Program-made: the position numbers and the translations under genes | Source: Aneurinibacillus sp. REN35 | GTDB lineage: Bacteria; Bacillota; Bacilli; Aneurinibacillales; Aneurinibacillaceae | Reading direction: 5' to 3' | Assembly (NCBI RefSeq): GCF_041379945.2 | Contig: NZ_JBFTXJ020000002.1 | Span: 248,001 to 312,000, forward strand | Length of the DNA stretch: 64,000 nt | Part shown: piece by piece, positions 50,033 through 59,199 of the stretch | Numbering within the stretch: the stretch's first letter is position 1 | Layout: each line of letters starts with the position of its first letter | The notes under the pieces: generated by a model | The model's input: the letters and a program-made list of their open reading frames with translations, nothing else | What the model was told of the DNA's origin: nothing | Database searches by the model: none

Positions 50033-52381
50033 ATGGCAAGCATGATTGGAACTCGTCTTAAGCGTAAGGAAGATCCGAGACTTCTTACGGGAAATGGGAA
50101 TTTCATCGACGACATGAAGCTGCCCGGCATGCTCTATGCTTCCATTCTGCGCAGTGCACATGCCCATGCTCGTATTAAGCGAATCGATATCAGCCAGGCG
50201 ATTGCACATCCTGGGGTTGTGGCGGTGTATACGGGTAAAGATTTGGCAGGGAAAATGAAGTCGATACCTACTTCCTGGTATATTCCAGAAAGCAATCTAA
50301 AAGCAAAAGACCGCAGCCCGCTTGCAGTCGATAAGGTGCTGTATGCTGGTGAAGGGGTTGCTATGGTTATTGCCGAAGATCGCTATACAGCCTATGATGC
50401 TCTAGAATTGATCGAGGTAGAATATGAAGAATTGAAGTCTGTTACGAATCAAGAGAAAGCGCTTACAGATGAAGCGCCGCTTGTACATGAAGATGTAGAG
50501 AACAATTTGGCATTTCACTGGAAGGCGGGAGCGGTACCGGACGAGATATTTGCGAATGCTGAAGTCATTGTACGGGAGCGGTATTATGAGCAGCGGGTTA
50601 TACCGAATCCGATGGAGACGCGAGCGGCTTTAGCCCAATACAATCCGGGAAGCGGAGATATGACGCTTTGGTGTACCTCGCAGAATCCGCATATTCATCG
50701 CATGGTCTATTCGGATGTGCTGGGGATTCCTGAGTCCAAGCTGCGCGTGATTGCGCCTGATGTTGGGGGCGGGTTCGGTGCCAAGATTGGTGTATATGCT
50801 GATGAAGCGGTTGTCGCTTATGCGGCTCGCGCTTTAAAGCGGCCAATAAAATGGATCGAAGACCGCAAAGAGCATTTTATGGCAACCAACCATGCGCGTG
50901 ATGAAATCATTGAAGTGGAGATGGCCGGTAAACGGGATGGCACCATTCAAGCCATTCGTATTCGTAATACGGCAAACATGGGTGCTTATTTATCAACGAT
51001 GGGAGCGGGGGTGCCGACTATTTGCTTTGGTCTGATGGTAACCGGTGCATATGATATCCCGCATGCATCGGTTGATGTATTCGGTGTGTATACGAATACG
51101 ACACCAACCGATGCGTACAGGGGAGCCGGCAAACCGGAATCTACCTATCAGATTGAGCGGACGGTTGACGCATTTGCTAGAGAAATTGGAATGGACCCGG
51201 TAGAGATTCGCCGCAAGAACCTTGTGCCGAAGGAAAAGTTCCCCTATGATACGGCGATGGCGATTACGTATGATAGCGGCAATTATTTATTAACGCTTGA
51301 TAAAGCGCTGGAGATGGCCGACTATGAAGCACTGCGCAGCAAGCAGGATGAGCTGCGCAAGCAGAACCGCTATCTTGGCATTGGTATCTCTACGTATGTT
51401 GAGCTGTGCGGCCTTGGACCGTCTAAGGTTGCAGGAGCCATCGGCCTGCAGTTCGGTCAGTGGGAGAATGCGACCGTCCGTGTGCATCCGTCAGGTAAAG
51501 TGACCGTGTTCACCGGAGCTTCTCCGCATGGTCAAGGGGAAGAGACGACATTCGCCCAAATTGTGGCAGAGAAATTCGGTGTTCCGGTTGATGACATTGA
51601 AGTCATTCATGGAGATACGCAGAGCGTGGCAATGGGCTGGGGGACATATGGTTCTCGTTCAACACCCGTTGGAGGCGCGGCGGTGGAGATCGCGGCGGAG
51701 CGTGTTATGGAGAAAGCGAGAAAGATTGCTGCCCATGAGCTTGAAGTGGCAGTGGAGGATCTCGAATTCTCAGAGGGAGCGTTCCGGATTAAAGGGGTGC
51801 CTGGACATCAGCGAACATTCCAGGAAATTGCCCGGTCGGCCAATATGGCATGGAATCTCCCAGAGGGGCTGGAACCGGCACTTGAGGCGCAGTCGTTCTT
51901 TGATCCATCCAATTTTGTGTATCCGTTTGGAGCGCATACTTGTGTGGTTGAAGTGGATGCGGATACCGGAGTCATTGAGCTTGTGCGCTATATTGCAGTT
52001 GACGATGTGGGGCGTGTCATCAATCCGATGATTGCGGAAGGTCAGGTGCATGGAGGCCTTGCACAGGGAATCGGACAGGCGTTATGGGAAGGAGCGGTAT
52101 ACGGGGAGAATGGACAGCTTTTATCGGGTACGTTCATGGATTATACGATGCCAAAAGCACGGTTTTTCCCGACGTTAGAAACCGCCTTTACCGAAACACC
52201 GTCACCGGTAAATCCCTTGGGCGTTAAGGGGGTTGGTGAGACGGGAACGACAGCGTCACCTCCGGCTGTTGTCAATGCTGTATTGGATGCGCTTACGCCG
52301 TTCGGCATTACGCATCTGGATATGCCGCTCACACCGGAAAAAGTATGGAAAGCGATGCAGAACGGGAGGAGAGACGCATGA
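50033..52381 (+). CDS. coxL: Molybdenum hydroxylase large subunit (CoxL-like)
   Basis: The 782-residue large subunit has GTRLKRKEDPRLLTGNGNFIDDMKLPGMLYASILRS at the start, DVGGGFGAKIGVYADEAVVAYAA, DAYRGAGKPESTYQIERTVDAFAREIGMDP and catalytic Glu736 in GVKGVGETGT. The active-site loop of true CO dehydrogenase (with the Cu-binding Cys in AYRCSFR) is replaced by AYRGAGK, so it should not oxidise CO. Proteins with this loop hydroxylate various compounds next to a nitrogen or carbonyl. GGGAGGTGGC precedes the ATG. Its stop overlaps the FAD-subunit start (ATGA). Confidence 0.93.
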   Translation: MASMIGTRLKRKEDPRLLTGNGNFIDDMKLPGMLYASILRSAHAHARIKRIDISQAIAHPGVVAVYTGKDLAGKMKSIPTSWYIPESNLKAKDRSPLAVDKVLYAGEGVAMVIAEDRYTAYDALELIEVEYEELKSVTNQEKALTDEAPLVHEDVENNLAFHWKAGAVPDEIFANAEVIVRERYYEQRVIPNPMETRAALAQYNPGSGDMTLWCTSQNPHIHRMVYSDVLGIPESKLRVIAPDVGGGFGAKIGVYADEAVVAYAARALKRPIKWIEDRKEHFMATNHARDEIIEVEMAGKRDGTIQAIRIRNTANMGAYLSTMGAGVPTICFGLMVTGAYDIPHASVDVFGVYTNTTPTDAYRGAGKPESTYQIERTVDAFAREIGMDPVEIRRKNLVPKEKFPYDTAMAITYDSGNYLLTLDKALEMADYEALRSKQDELRKQNRYLGIGISTYVELCGLGPSKVAGAIGLQFGQWENATVRVHPSGKVTVFTGASPHGQGEETTFAQIVAEKFGVPVDDIEVIHGDTQSVAMGWGTYGSRSTPVGGAAVEIAAERVMEKARKIAAHELEVAVEDLEFSEGAFRIKGVPGHQRTFQEIARSANMAWNLPEGLEPALEAQSFFDPSNFVYPFGAHTCVVEVDADTGVIELVRYIAVDDVGRVINPMIAEGQVHGGLAQGIGQALWEGAVYGENGQLLSGTFMDYTMPKARFFPTLETAFTETPSPVNPLGVKGVGETGTTASPPAVVNAVLDALTPFGITHLDMPLTPEKVWKAMQNGRRDA

Positions 52382-53235
52382 TACCTAGTACATTTGATTA
52401 CGTACGCGCTAAGACGATTGAAGATGCGATCAAGCTGCTTGCAGAAAGCGAAGGAGAAGGTAAGCTGATTGCGGGTGGACACAGTCTGCTTCCGCTGATG
52501 AAGTTTCGTCTGACTTCACCGGGAAAGCTAATTGATATTAGCCGCATTGCCGAGCTGCGCGGCGTCAAAGAAGAGAATGACCGCCTGGTTGTAGGTGCGC
52601 TTACGACGCACCGCGAGTTGATTCATGATCCGCTTGTAGCAGAACATATCCCGGTGCTTGCAGAGACTGCTCGCCAGATCGGTGATATTCAGGTACGCAA
52701 TCGCGGTACGGTAGGAGGCAATATTGCTCATGCGGACCCGGCTGCCGATCTGCCGGGCGTTGCGCTCGCGTTAGAAGCAGAGGTAGAAGTACAGGATGAA
52801 GATGGCAGGGAATGGGTGAGTGTGGATGGATTTTTCTTCGGTCCGCTTCTAACAGCAATGCCTGAGACGGGTGTGCTGACGGCGGTTTCCTTTGTGATCC
52901 CGCCTTCGCACACGAAGAGTACGTATGTTAAATATGCACATCCGGCCTCTGGCTATGCCGTTGCAGGCGTATGTGCCATTGCGGGTAAGAATGCCAGCGG
53001 GAAAGTGGATTATATCCGTATCGGTATAAACGGAGTGAGTGATGTGGCTTATCGGACCGCTTCGGTAGAGGAAGCGCTGCAGGGTCAGGAGGCGACTGAA
53101 GAAAATATTCGCAAAGCAGCTGCTTTGGCAGCGAATGATGGAGAGATGGGGGGCGATTTGTTCGCCTCTGAAGAATACCGACGCCACCTGTGCACCGTAT
53201 ATACGGAGCGGGCGCTGAAGCAAGTGCTGTTGTAA
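52378..53235 (+). CDS. coxM: Molybdenum hydroxylase FAD-binding subunit (CoxM-like)
   Basis: The 285-residue flavoprotein subunit has FAD motifs KLIAGGHSLLPLMKFRLTSP near residue 30 and RNRGTVGGNIAHADPAADLPG near residue 105, and the C-terminal cap domain ending ERALKQVLL. It completes the S-L-M enzyme. ATG 52378 overlaps the coxL stop and follows GGGAGGAGAG. Gene order S-L-M differs from M-S-L of the other cluster and of classical cox operons. Confidence 0.93.
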   Translation: MIPSTFDYVRAKTIEDAIKLLAESEGEGKLIAGGHSLLPLMKFRLTSPGKLIDISRIAELRGVKEENDRLVVGALTTHRELIHDPLVAEHIPVLAETARQIGDIQVRNRGTVGGNIAHADPAADLPGVALALEAEVEVQDEDGREWVSVDGFFFGPLLTAMPETGVLTAVSFVIPPSHTKSTYVKYAHPASGYAVAGVCAIAGKNASGKVDYIRIGINGVSDVAYRTASVEEALQGQEATEENIRKAAALAANDGEMGGDLFASEEYRRHLCTVYTERALKQVLL

Positions 53236-53239
53236 AGAA

Positions 53240-53265
53240 ACGGGCCCTCTATGTTGAGGGTCCGT
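53240..53265 (+). other. Strong intercistronic hairpin between coxM and coxD
   Basis: ACGGGCCCTC and GAGGGTCCGT pair over 10 bases (one G-U) with a 6-base loop. No T-run follows, so it may protect or process mRNA so that structural genes are expressed above maturation genes. Confidence 0.6.
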
Positions 53266-53309
53266 CCATTTACGCTTGCAGAAAGGGGAGAAGAACGATC
53301 GAGACGCGC

Positions 53310-54179
53310 ATGGCTTCAATCGAACAAGCTTTTCGAGATGCAGGATACATCACTGATCGAGCGACCGCCACGGCGCTTCATTTGGTCATGGCACTGAAGA
53401 AGCCGCTGCTTGTCGAAGGACCGGCTGGTGTGGGAAAGACCGAGATTGCCAAAGTGTTGGCCCGTGTATTGAATACCAAGCTAATTCGACTGCAGTGCTA
53501 TGAAGGGCTGGATGCACATGCGGCACTATATGAATGGAATTACCAGAAACAGTTGCTTCATCTAAAAGTAACGGAAAATACAAGCATGAGCCCGGCAGAG
53601 CGGGAGGCTGAAATTTTTGGCTCCGATTTTTTGTTGCGCCGGCCGTTGCTTGATGCGATTTCACAGCCGGATGCGCCGCCGGTACTTCTCATTGATGAAG
53701 TGGATCGGGCAGATGAAGAGTTTGAGGCGTTTTTATTGGAACTTCTGGCGGAGTTTCAGATCACAGTGCCAGAGTTAGGTACGCTTCGCGCGAAGCATCG
53801 TCCCTATGTTATTTTGACATCGAATCGGACAAGAGAGCTGAGTGAAGCGCTGCGTCGTCGCTGTCTATATCATTGGCTTTCCTATCCTGATCGCGATAAG
53901 GAGCAGGCGATTCTGCAAGCGCACCTGCCTGATATTGACGAAAAGCTAGCCGAACAAATCGTATCGATGATGGAGAAGATTCGGCAGATGCCGCTCGATA
54001 AAGTACCTGGCATCGCAGAAACGCTTGATTGGGCGCAGGCATTGATGATTCTGCATCGGGGGGCGTTGGATACGCAAGCTGTGCAAGAGACGCTTGGCTG
54101 CTTGGCTAAAGATCCGGAAGATTGGATGCGTATTGAAGAGGCTTTTGCTAGAGAGGACAGGACGAGAAACGATGCATGA
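53310..54179 (+). CDS. coxD: CoxD-like MoxR-family AAA+ ATPase
   Basis: The 289-residue AAA+ protein has Walker A EGPAGVGKTEIAK near residue 36, Walker B VLLIDEVDRADEEFEAFLLELL, sensor 1 VILTSNRTRELSEALRRRC and the arginine-finger region that follows. In Oligotropha CoxD helps mature the molybdenum active site with CoxE. ATG 53310 has only a weak nearby ribosome binding site; AAGGGGAG lies about 20 bases upstream. It overlaps the vWA-protein gene by 8 bases. Confidence 0.92.
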   Translation: MASIEQAFRDAGYITDRATATALHLVMALKKPLLVEGPAGVGKTEIAKVLARVLNTKLIRLQCYEGLDAHAALYEWNYQKQLLHLKVTENTSMSPAEREAEIFGSDFLLRRPLLDAISQPDAPPVLLIDEVDRADEEFEAFLLELLAEFQITVPELGTLRAKHRPYVILTSNRTRELSEALRRRCLYHWLSYPDRDKEQAILQAHLPDIDEKLAEQIVSMMEKIRQMPLDKVPGIAETLDWAQALMILHRGALDTQAVQETLGCLAKDPEDWMRIEEAFAREDRTRNDA

Positions 54180-55362
54180 TACATTATCGGGGCATGTAGC
54201 GAAGTTTTGCAGTGAACTGCGCCGAAATAGTATAGCGATCGGTCCCGCTGAAATACGGGATGCGCTGTTGGCCCTTGATACGATATCTCTTGTGCAGGAA
54301 GAAGATTTTCGGCAGGCGCTTCGTCTTACGCTTTGTTCAAGCCCAGAAGAGCAGGAGAAATTTGATCGGCTGTTTCGCCTGTACTTTCATGCGCCGCGCA
54401 AAAGCGATAAGGGCATTCGAATATTTGAGGAAGCGGCTGTTCGCTCAAAAAAAAGGAAAGAAAAAGATGCTAGACAAAGTGGGCGAACAGAAGATAGGGA
54501 ACATACCGAATCCGATTCTAGGCAGCAGACACCTGGACATGTATATGAAGCAGAAGGTAATCGCACAAAAGAGGAAGGGAAGGCTTTTTCTTTAGCGGCT
54601 CGAGTGTCCATTCGAAAAAGTAATCGTACCGTATCGCTACGTATTCCAGAAGAGAAGGAAGAGCAGCTGATCTCAAGCGTGCGGGCTTTCATACGTACGC
54701 TGCGCCGTCGTCAAAGCCGTCGTTTTGTGCCGGTAAAGCGCGGGCCTATCGTTGATTTGCGCAGAACGCTTCGTCAAAGCGTAGCATATGAAGGAGAGGC
54801 ACTGCTCGTAGCACATAAAGCAAGGGCGCGTAAAGAAGCGAAATTCGTCGTGCTCTGTGACGGCAGTCGTTCGATGGCGGGTGTGGCGGAGCGGGTGTTG
54901 CAGTTTGCCTGGGCATTGACCCATGCTGCCAAACAGGTGGAAGTCTTTTTGTTCTCCACGCATCTGACGCGTATTACAACTCAGATGCGTCAGGCGCGGC
55001 TGTATGGGAAGCCTGAGCTGACGGTCTATGAGAATGAATGGGGAAGCGGCACCCGTATTGGTGAATCTCTGACTTCTTTTGTGACGTCATACGGTGCGCG
55101 GCTTCTTGGACGGGATACGGTCGTTATCATCGCAAGCGATGGATTAGATACGGGCGCTTCGCGAGAATTAGCTTGTATGATGCGCCGTATTCAAAGTCGG
55201 ACGGCAGGGATTATCTGGTTAAATCCATTTCTCTCTATACCAGGGTATCGTCCGGAGACAAAAGGAATGAAAGCCGCTCTACCGTTTATCGACGGGTTTG
55301 TTGCGGTAGATAGCATATTCGCTTGTTCGCGCTGGACAGAGCACATACAGACACGGAGGTGA
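54172..55362 (+). CDS. coxE: CoxE-like von Willebrand factor A domain protein
   Basis: The 396-residue protein has a helical N-terminal part, a charged low-complexity linker (about residues 85-150, KKRKEKDARQSGRTEDREHTESDSRQQTPG) and a C-terminal vWA domain with the metal-dependent adhesion motif DGSRSM in FVVLCDGSRSMAG. It pairs with the MoxR ATPase CoxD, as MoxR and vWA proteins usually do, in metal-centre maturation of the hydroxylase. ATG 54172 lies inside the end of coxD, giving translational coupling. Confidence 0.92.
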   Translation: MHDTLSGHVAKFCSELRRNSIAIGPAEIRDALLALDTISLVQEEDFRQALRLTLCSSPEEQEKFDRLFRLYFHAPRKSDKGIRIFEEAAVRSKKRKEKDARQSGRTEDREHTESDSRQQTPGHVYEAEGNRTKEEGKAFSLAARVSIRKSNRTVSLRIPEEKEEQLISSVRAFIRTLRRRQSRRFVPVKRGPIVDLRRTLRQSVAYEGEALLVAHKARARKEAKFVVLCDGSRSMAGVAERVLQFAWALTHAAKQVEVFLFSTHLTRITTQMRQARLYGKPELTVYENEWGSGTRIGESLTSFVTSYGARLLGRDTVVIIASDGLDTGASRELACMMRRIQSRTAGIIWLNPFLSIPGYRPETKGMKAALPFIDGFVAVDSIFACSRWTEHIQTRR

Positions 55363-55366
55363 GAAG

Positions 55367-56512
55367 ATGACGGAGTATATGCAGGTCATTACAGCGATAG
55401 AAGAAGCGCTGCAAGCAGGGAGAGCAGCTGCACTTGCAACCGTAATCAATGTAAAGGGCTCGGCATATCGACGCGAAGGCGCAAAGATGGCAATCGATGA
55501 AGAGGGACAGACGACGGGCATGATCTCTGGCGGATGCCTCGAACCTGACGTAGCGGCGTTGGCTGAAGATGTATTAAAGCAGGGAAGAGCGGTACACAAG
55601 CAATATGCGCTAGATGAAGATGCGGTATGGGGGCTTGGATTGGGCTGCCCGGGTACGGTTGATTTGTATGTGGAGTCAGTACAGGCTGAGGCTATGGAGA
55701 CATCGAGTCCATTAGGCGCTTTTTTATATTCTGTAAAGAAAGGAAAGGCCGGTGTATTAGGAACGCTTATGAATCCTAAGGCGCAGGGGGAGACGCAGAG
55801 GCTGTTCATTCCGGAAGAAGGAATGGCGGTGGGGAGCTTTGGAAGTTATGCCCTTGATGAATGGTTTGGAAAGGTAGCACAGGATAAGCTTGGTGAGCAG
55901 TCTCCCAAATCTGAAATGAAGGAGGTTTCATTTACGGGAGGCGAGACATTCAATGTATTCATTGATGTGCATGTCCCGCCGATTGAATTGATGATCTTTG
56001 GTGCGGGTCACGATGCGATTCCGCTTGCGCAAATGGGTGCAGCGCTCGGTTGGACGGTAACCGTAGTAGACCCGCGGCCGGCTTATAATGATGCAGAGCG
56101 ATTTCCGGCGGCGAATCGTATTCTTATTCATCCCCAAGCGTTTGAGAATCGGATTCATATTGGACACCGGACGTATGTAGTGGTGATGAATCACCATATC
56201 GAACGGGACCAGGACACCCTTGCATTCGTATTGGAATCGAAGGCGCCATATGTGGGCGTTCTAGGACCGCGCTCGCGCCGCATCCGTATGCTTGAAGCGA
56301 TTGAGGCGGGTGGCACTGTGTTCTCCTCTGCTGCCATGGAGCGTATGTACAGCCCGATTGGTCTTGATATCGGTGCGGTTTCATCAGAAGAAATTGCGGT
56401 GAGTATCGTCAGTGAAATTCTTTCTGTGCGCAATGGACATGGAGCAGGATTTCTTCAGGGAAAAGAAGCCATCCATCAGCCGTCTGCCCATGCATGCAGG
56501 TCTGAGCGATAG
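55367..56512 (+). CDS. XdhC/CoxI family molybdenum cofactor insertion protein
   Basis: The 381-residue protein has the N-terminal XdhC_CoxI domain (ATVINVKGSAYRREGAKMAIDEEGQTTGMISGGCLEPDVAA) and a C-terminal Rossmann domain (LMIFGAGHDAIPLAQMGAALGWTVTVVDPRPAYNDAERFP, later YVVVMNHHIERDQDTLAFVLES). XdhC binds the molybdenum cofactor, promotes its sulfuration and loads it onto hydroxylase large subunits. GGAGGTGAGAAG precedes the ATG. It should serve the CoxL-like protein of this operon and perhaps those of the other cluster, which lacks such a gene. Confidence 0.93.
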   Translation: MTEYMQVITAIEEALQAGRAAALATVINVKGSAYRREGAKMAIDEEGQTTGMISGGCLEPDVAALAEDVLKQGRAVHKQYALDEDAVWGLGLGCPGTVDLYVESVQAEAMETSSPLGAFLYSVKKGKAGVLGTLMNPKAQGETQRLFIPEEGMAVGSFGSYALDEWFGKVAQDKLGEQSPKSEMKEVSFTGGETFNVFIDVHVPPIELMIFGAGHDAIPLAQMGAALGWTVTVVDPRPAYNDAERFPAANRILIHPQAFENRIHIGHRTYVVVMNHHIERDQDTLAFVLESKAPYVGVLGPRSRRIRMLEAIEAGGTVFSSAAMERMYSPIGLDIGAVSSEEIAVSIVSEILSVRNGHGAGFLQGKEAIHQPSAHACRSER

Positions 56513-57141
56513 TGAGGGCGATGAATGAGCCAAGGATTGCAGCCATTATTCTTGCAGCGGGCGCATCTACACGGATGGGATGTGCGAAGCAGTTGCTTAA
56601 GTTAAACCGATCCTACATGCTTGAGCAGGTCATTGAGCGGGTGCTGACAATTGGTTTTACGGAGGTCGTGGCTGTAATCGGACGCGAAGCAGAACGAATC
56701 CAGCAGCTTATTTTAATAGAAGATAAGCGCTTTCGCTGGTGTGTGAATCCTGACTTTTGTAAAGGGCAGAGCACATCATTGAAGGCTGGAATAAAAGAGG
56801 TAGCCGAAGAAGTAGAAGGGATTATGATCTTTCTTGGAGACCAACCTTTCATTTCTGAAAAAACCATTAGGTATATGTATGAAGAGGGAGTTGCGCTGCT
56901 TAGCCATAAAAAGCACGCTTTTGCCATTCAGCCAACCTTTCAGGAGAAGCCCGGACATCCTGTGTTTTTTGCTCGTCCATCCCGTCTTGCTTTCCTTGAG
57001 CTGCAAGGAGATCAAGGAGCAAAGCCCATCCTAAAAAATCTGGAGGAACATATCCTTCTTCCTGTAAAAGATAAAGCGATTCTTATTGATTTGGATACCC
57101 CAGAAGATGTTCTGCAAAATAATTTCATAAATGAAAATTAA
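56512..57141 (+). CDS. mocA: MocA-like molybdenum cofactor nucleotidyltransferase
   Basis: The 209-residue nucleotidyltransferase has the signature AAIILAAGASTRMGCAKQLLKL near the N-terminus, FLGDQPFISEKTI in the middle and GHPVFFARPSRLAFLELQGDQGAKPIL toward the end. MocA adds CMP to molybdopterin to give the MCD form used by Cox/Xdh-type enzymes. It starts at GTG 56512, overlapping the XdhC stop, or at ATG 56521. Its last codons overlap the first activator palindrome of the next operon. Confidence 0.88.
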   Translation: MRAMNEPRIAAIILAAGASTRMGCAKQLLKLNRSYMLEQVIERVLTIGFTEVVAVIGREAERIQQLILIEDKRFRWCVNPDFCKGQSTSLKAGIKEVAEEVEGIMIFLGDQPFISEKTIRYMYEEGVALLSHKKHAFAIQPTFQEKPGHPVFFARPSRLAFLELQGDQGAKPILKNLEEHILLPVKDKAILIDLDTPEDVLQNNFINEN

Positions 57142-57207
57142 ATTTCATTTATGAAAAAATATATAGAGAACATCAAATGTATGTTTTTCTTGGATTCAAA
57201 AATGAAA
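57123..57207 (+). promoter_or_regulatory. Activator-binding palindromes upstream of the biotin-enzyme operon
   Basis: TTTCATAAATGAAA (57123-57136) and TTTCATTTATGAAA (57143-57156) are perfect in the arms and exactly 20 bp apart. A third, imperfect copy ATTCAAAAATGAAA lies at 57194-57207. They sit 67-138 bp before the -24 element, typical of upstream activating sequences. Confidence 0.8.
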
Positions 57208-57265
57208 TGTGGCAAACCCTTTCAATTATGCGTATTTACAATCAATTCTCTTAATTTTGCTTATT

Positions 57266-57281
57266 TGGCATTCTCCTTGCT
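57266..57281 (+). promoter_or_regulatory. Sigma-54 promoter of the pxpBC-like operon
   Basis: TGGCATTCTCCTTGCT matches TGGCAC-N5-TTGCW at every conserved position except the sixth base, with correct spacing between GG and GC. The expected start is near 57292, giving a leader of about 50 bases. Confidence 0.88.
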
Positions 57282-57344
57282 AGGATATATAAAACAAGCG
57301 CGCAATCATGTGCTGGATTCTATGATAAAGAGGTGAAGCAAAGC

Positions 57345-58214
57345 ATGACACGTTATGAATACGGCGGAGATGAGTTTGTCTTCGTAGAAATGGCGGAAGA
57401 GATGAGCCTTGAAGCGAATTTCCGTGCAATGGCCATCACCAGCAAGCTTCGTGAACGGCAGCTTGCTGGCATTCTTGATATTTGTCCATCCAACGCTTCC
57501 TATATGATTCGGGTAGAGCCTGAACAACTGCACCCGGATACATTGATTGCAGAATTGAAAGATTTAGAGAAATCCATCTCGCTTGATGACTTTGCGATTT
57601 CTGCCCGTGTAGTAGATGTGCCGATTCTATTTGAAGATCCGTGGACGCATGAAGCGCTGATGCGCTTTCGGGACCGTCACCAGGACCCGAATTCAACTGA
57701 TTTGGAATATGCGGCTCGCATCAATGGCTTTGCTTCTAAAGAAGAGTTGATCGAGGCGGTTACCGGAGCTCCGTATCTTGTATCGATGGTTGGGTTTGTC
57801 CCGGGTCTTCCGTGGTGCTATCAAATGGTGCCGCGCGAGCAGCAGATTGAAGTGCCGAAATATGTACGTCCGCGTACATACACGCCGGAGCGAGCTTTTG
57901 GTTTTGGTGGAGCATTTGCCGTGATCTATCCTGTACAGGGAGCGGGTGGCTATCAACTGTTCGGTACAGCAGCAGCCCCTATTTTTGATCGCGACCAGCG
58001 GCTGCCGGATTTTAAGGATACGATGACATTTCCCAAGCAGGGAGATATCTTCCGCTATCGGAGTGTGAAGATGGATGAATATGAGGCCATTCGTAAGCAG
58101 GTAGAAGACGGTACGTTCCGTTATGTAACGAAAGAGATCACATTCACGCCGGATGAAGTAATTGGGAATCCGAAGCAATTCTCTGAAAATGTGTTGGGGA
58201 GGTTATATGGATGA
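57345..58214 (+). CDS. PxpB/KipI-like carboxyltransferase subunit 1, first copy
   Basis: The 289-residue protein belongs to the KipI/PxpB/allophanate-hydrolase-subunit-1 (AHS1) family: VDICPSNASYMIRVEP-like N-terminus, RFRDRHQDPNSTDLEYAARINGF, MVGFVPGLPWCYQM (family GFxPGFxYL), VPKYVRPRTYTPERAFGFGGAFAVIYPVQGAGGYQLFGT. In urea carboxylase AHS1 forms half of the carboxyltransferase domain. It is longer than KipI (about 240 residues), with an N-terminal extension starting YEYGGDEFVFVEMAE. ATG 57345 follows GAGGTGA. It shares clear similarity with the gene at 63037. Confidence 0.88.
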   Translation: MTRYEYGGDEFVFVEMAEEMSLEANFRAMAITSKLRERQLAGILDICPSNASYMIRVEPEQLHPDTLIAELKDLEKSISLDDFAISARVVDVPILFEDPWTHEALMRFRDRHQDPNSTDLEYAARINGFASKEELIEAVTGAPYLVSMVGFVPGLPWCYQMVPREQQIEVPKYVRPRTYTPERAFGFGGAFAVIYPVQGAGGYQLFGTAAAPIFDRDQRLPDFKDTMTFPKQGDIFRYRSVKMDEYEAIRKQVEDGTFRYVTKEITFTPDEVIGNPKQFSENVLGRLYG

Positions 58215-59197
58215 TTAACGTACTCAACCCCGGACTTCAGACAACGGTCCAAGACCGTGGTCGAATCGGCTATTATGAAATCGGCATGCCGCCTTCTGGA
58301 GCGATGGATAAGTATTCGTATGAAGTAGCCAATCTGCTTGTTGGGAACGAAGAAAACGCTGCCGTATTAGAGATCACGTACATGGGTCCTACACTTGCCT
58401 TTGAACAGGATACCGTCATTGCGGCAACCGGCGGCCAGATTCCGCCAAAGATTAACGGACAGCCCATCCCGATGTGGGAGGCCGTATCTGTGAAGGCTGG
58501 TGACGAACTGTCATTTGACTTTGTAAAACAAGGCGCCCGGGTGTATTTAGCGGTTGCCGGAGGTATTGATGTGCCGCCTATTATGGAATCTCGTTCTACA
58601 TATACGCTGTGCGGCATTGGCGGATACGAAGGGCGAGCCTTGGCACAGGGAGATACGCTGCGCATTGGAAATGATATTCGTGAGCAGGTTCCTGTGGGTA
58701 CGCGCATACCGGATGCATTCATTCCACAGTTTGGTAAATCACATGAAATTCGTGTGGTTATCGGCCTTTGCAGCTATCGGCTTACAGAAGAAAGCAAACA
58801 AAGCTTCCTGTCGCAGGAGTGGACAGTAACGACGGAAGCGAATCGGGTCGGCTACCGATTCAAAGGAGAGCGTCTCGGCTTTGTGGAGCGTGAGCAGCCC
58901 TTTGGCGCAGGAAGTAATCCATCCAATGTAGTGGATCTCGGCTATCCGATTGGATCAATTCAAGTACCGGATGGGGTCGAACCGATCGCGCTGCTTAACG
59001 ATGCGGTAACGGGCGGAGGATATGCTACCATCGCAACGGTAATCAGCGCCGATCTTGACCATATGGCACAGATCAAAACAAATGAAAAGGTGCGCTTCGT
59101 CGCTGTAACGCTAGATGAAGCTCTTCAGGCAAGAAAAGAAGTAAAGGATAAAATCGAGCAAATTAAACAAATCATTGCAGAGGCTAGGAGGTCATAA
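58211..59197 (+). CDS. PxpC/KipA-like carboxyltransferase subunit 2, first copy
   Basis: The 328-residue AHS2/KipA-family protein starts INVLNPGLQTTVQDRGRIGYYEIGMPPSGAMDKYSYEVANLLVGNEENAAVLEIT, the family hallmark, and continues PPIMESRSTYTLCGIGGYEGRALAQGD and LSQEWTVTTEANRVGYRFKGERL. With the preceding AHS1-like subunit it forms the two-subunit carboxyltransferase or lactamase. It overlaps that gene by 4 bases (ATGA), implying a tight complex. The following biotin genes favour a carboxylase rather than 5-oxoprolinase role. Confidence 0.9.
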   Translation: MINVLNPGLQTTVQDRGRIGYYEIGMPPSGAMDKYSYEVANLLVGNEENAAVLEITYMGPTLAFEQDTVIAATGGQIPPKINGQPIPMWEAVSVKAGDELSFDFVKQGARVYLAVAGGIDVPPIMESRSTYTLCGIGGYEGRALAQGDTLRIGNDIREQVPVGTRIPDAFIPQFGKSHEIRVVIGLCSYRLTEESKQSFLSQEWTVTTEANRVGYRFKGERLGFVEREQPFGAGSNPSNVVDLGYPIGSIQVPDGVEPIALLNDAVTGGGYATIATVISADLDHMAQIKTNEKVRFVAVTLDEALQARKEVKDKIEQIKQIIAEARRS

Positions 59198-59199
59198 GC

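Noticed and set aside
50033-52381. Genuine CO dehydrogenase
   Set aside because: The Cys-containing active-site signature is replaced by AYRGAGK; operon context alone is not enough.
57210-57230. Second sigma-54 promoter at TGGCAAACCC
   Set aside because: TGGCA is present but no GC element follows at the required -12 spacing. The real -24/-12 pair lies 50 bases downstream.
57345-59197. KipI-KipA sporulation kinase inhibitor/antagonist pair
   Set aside because: The proteins are longer than KipI and sit with a biotin carrier and biotin carboxylase under a sigma-54 promoter, so an enzymatic role is much likelier.
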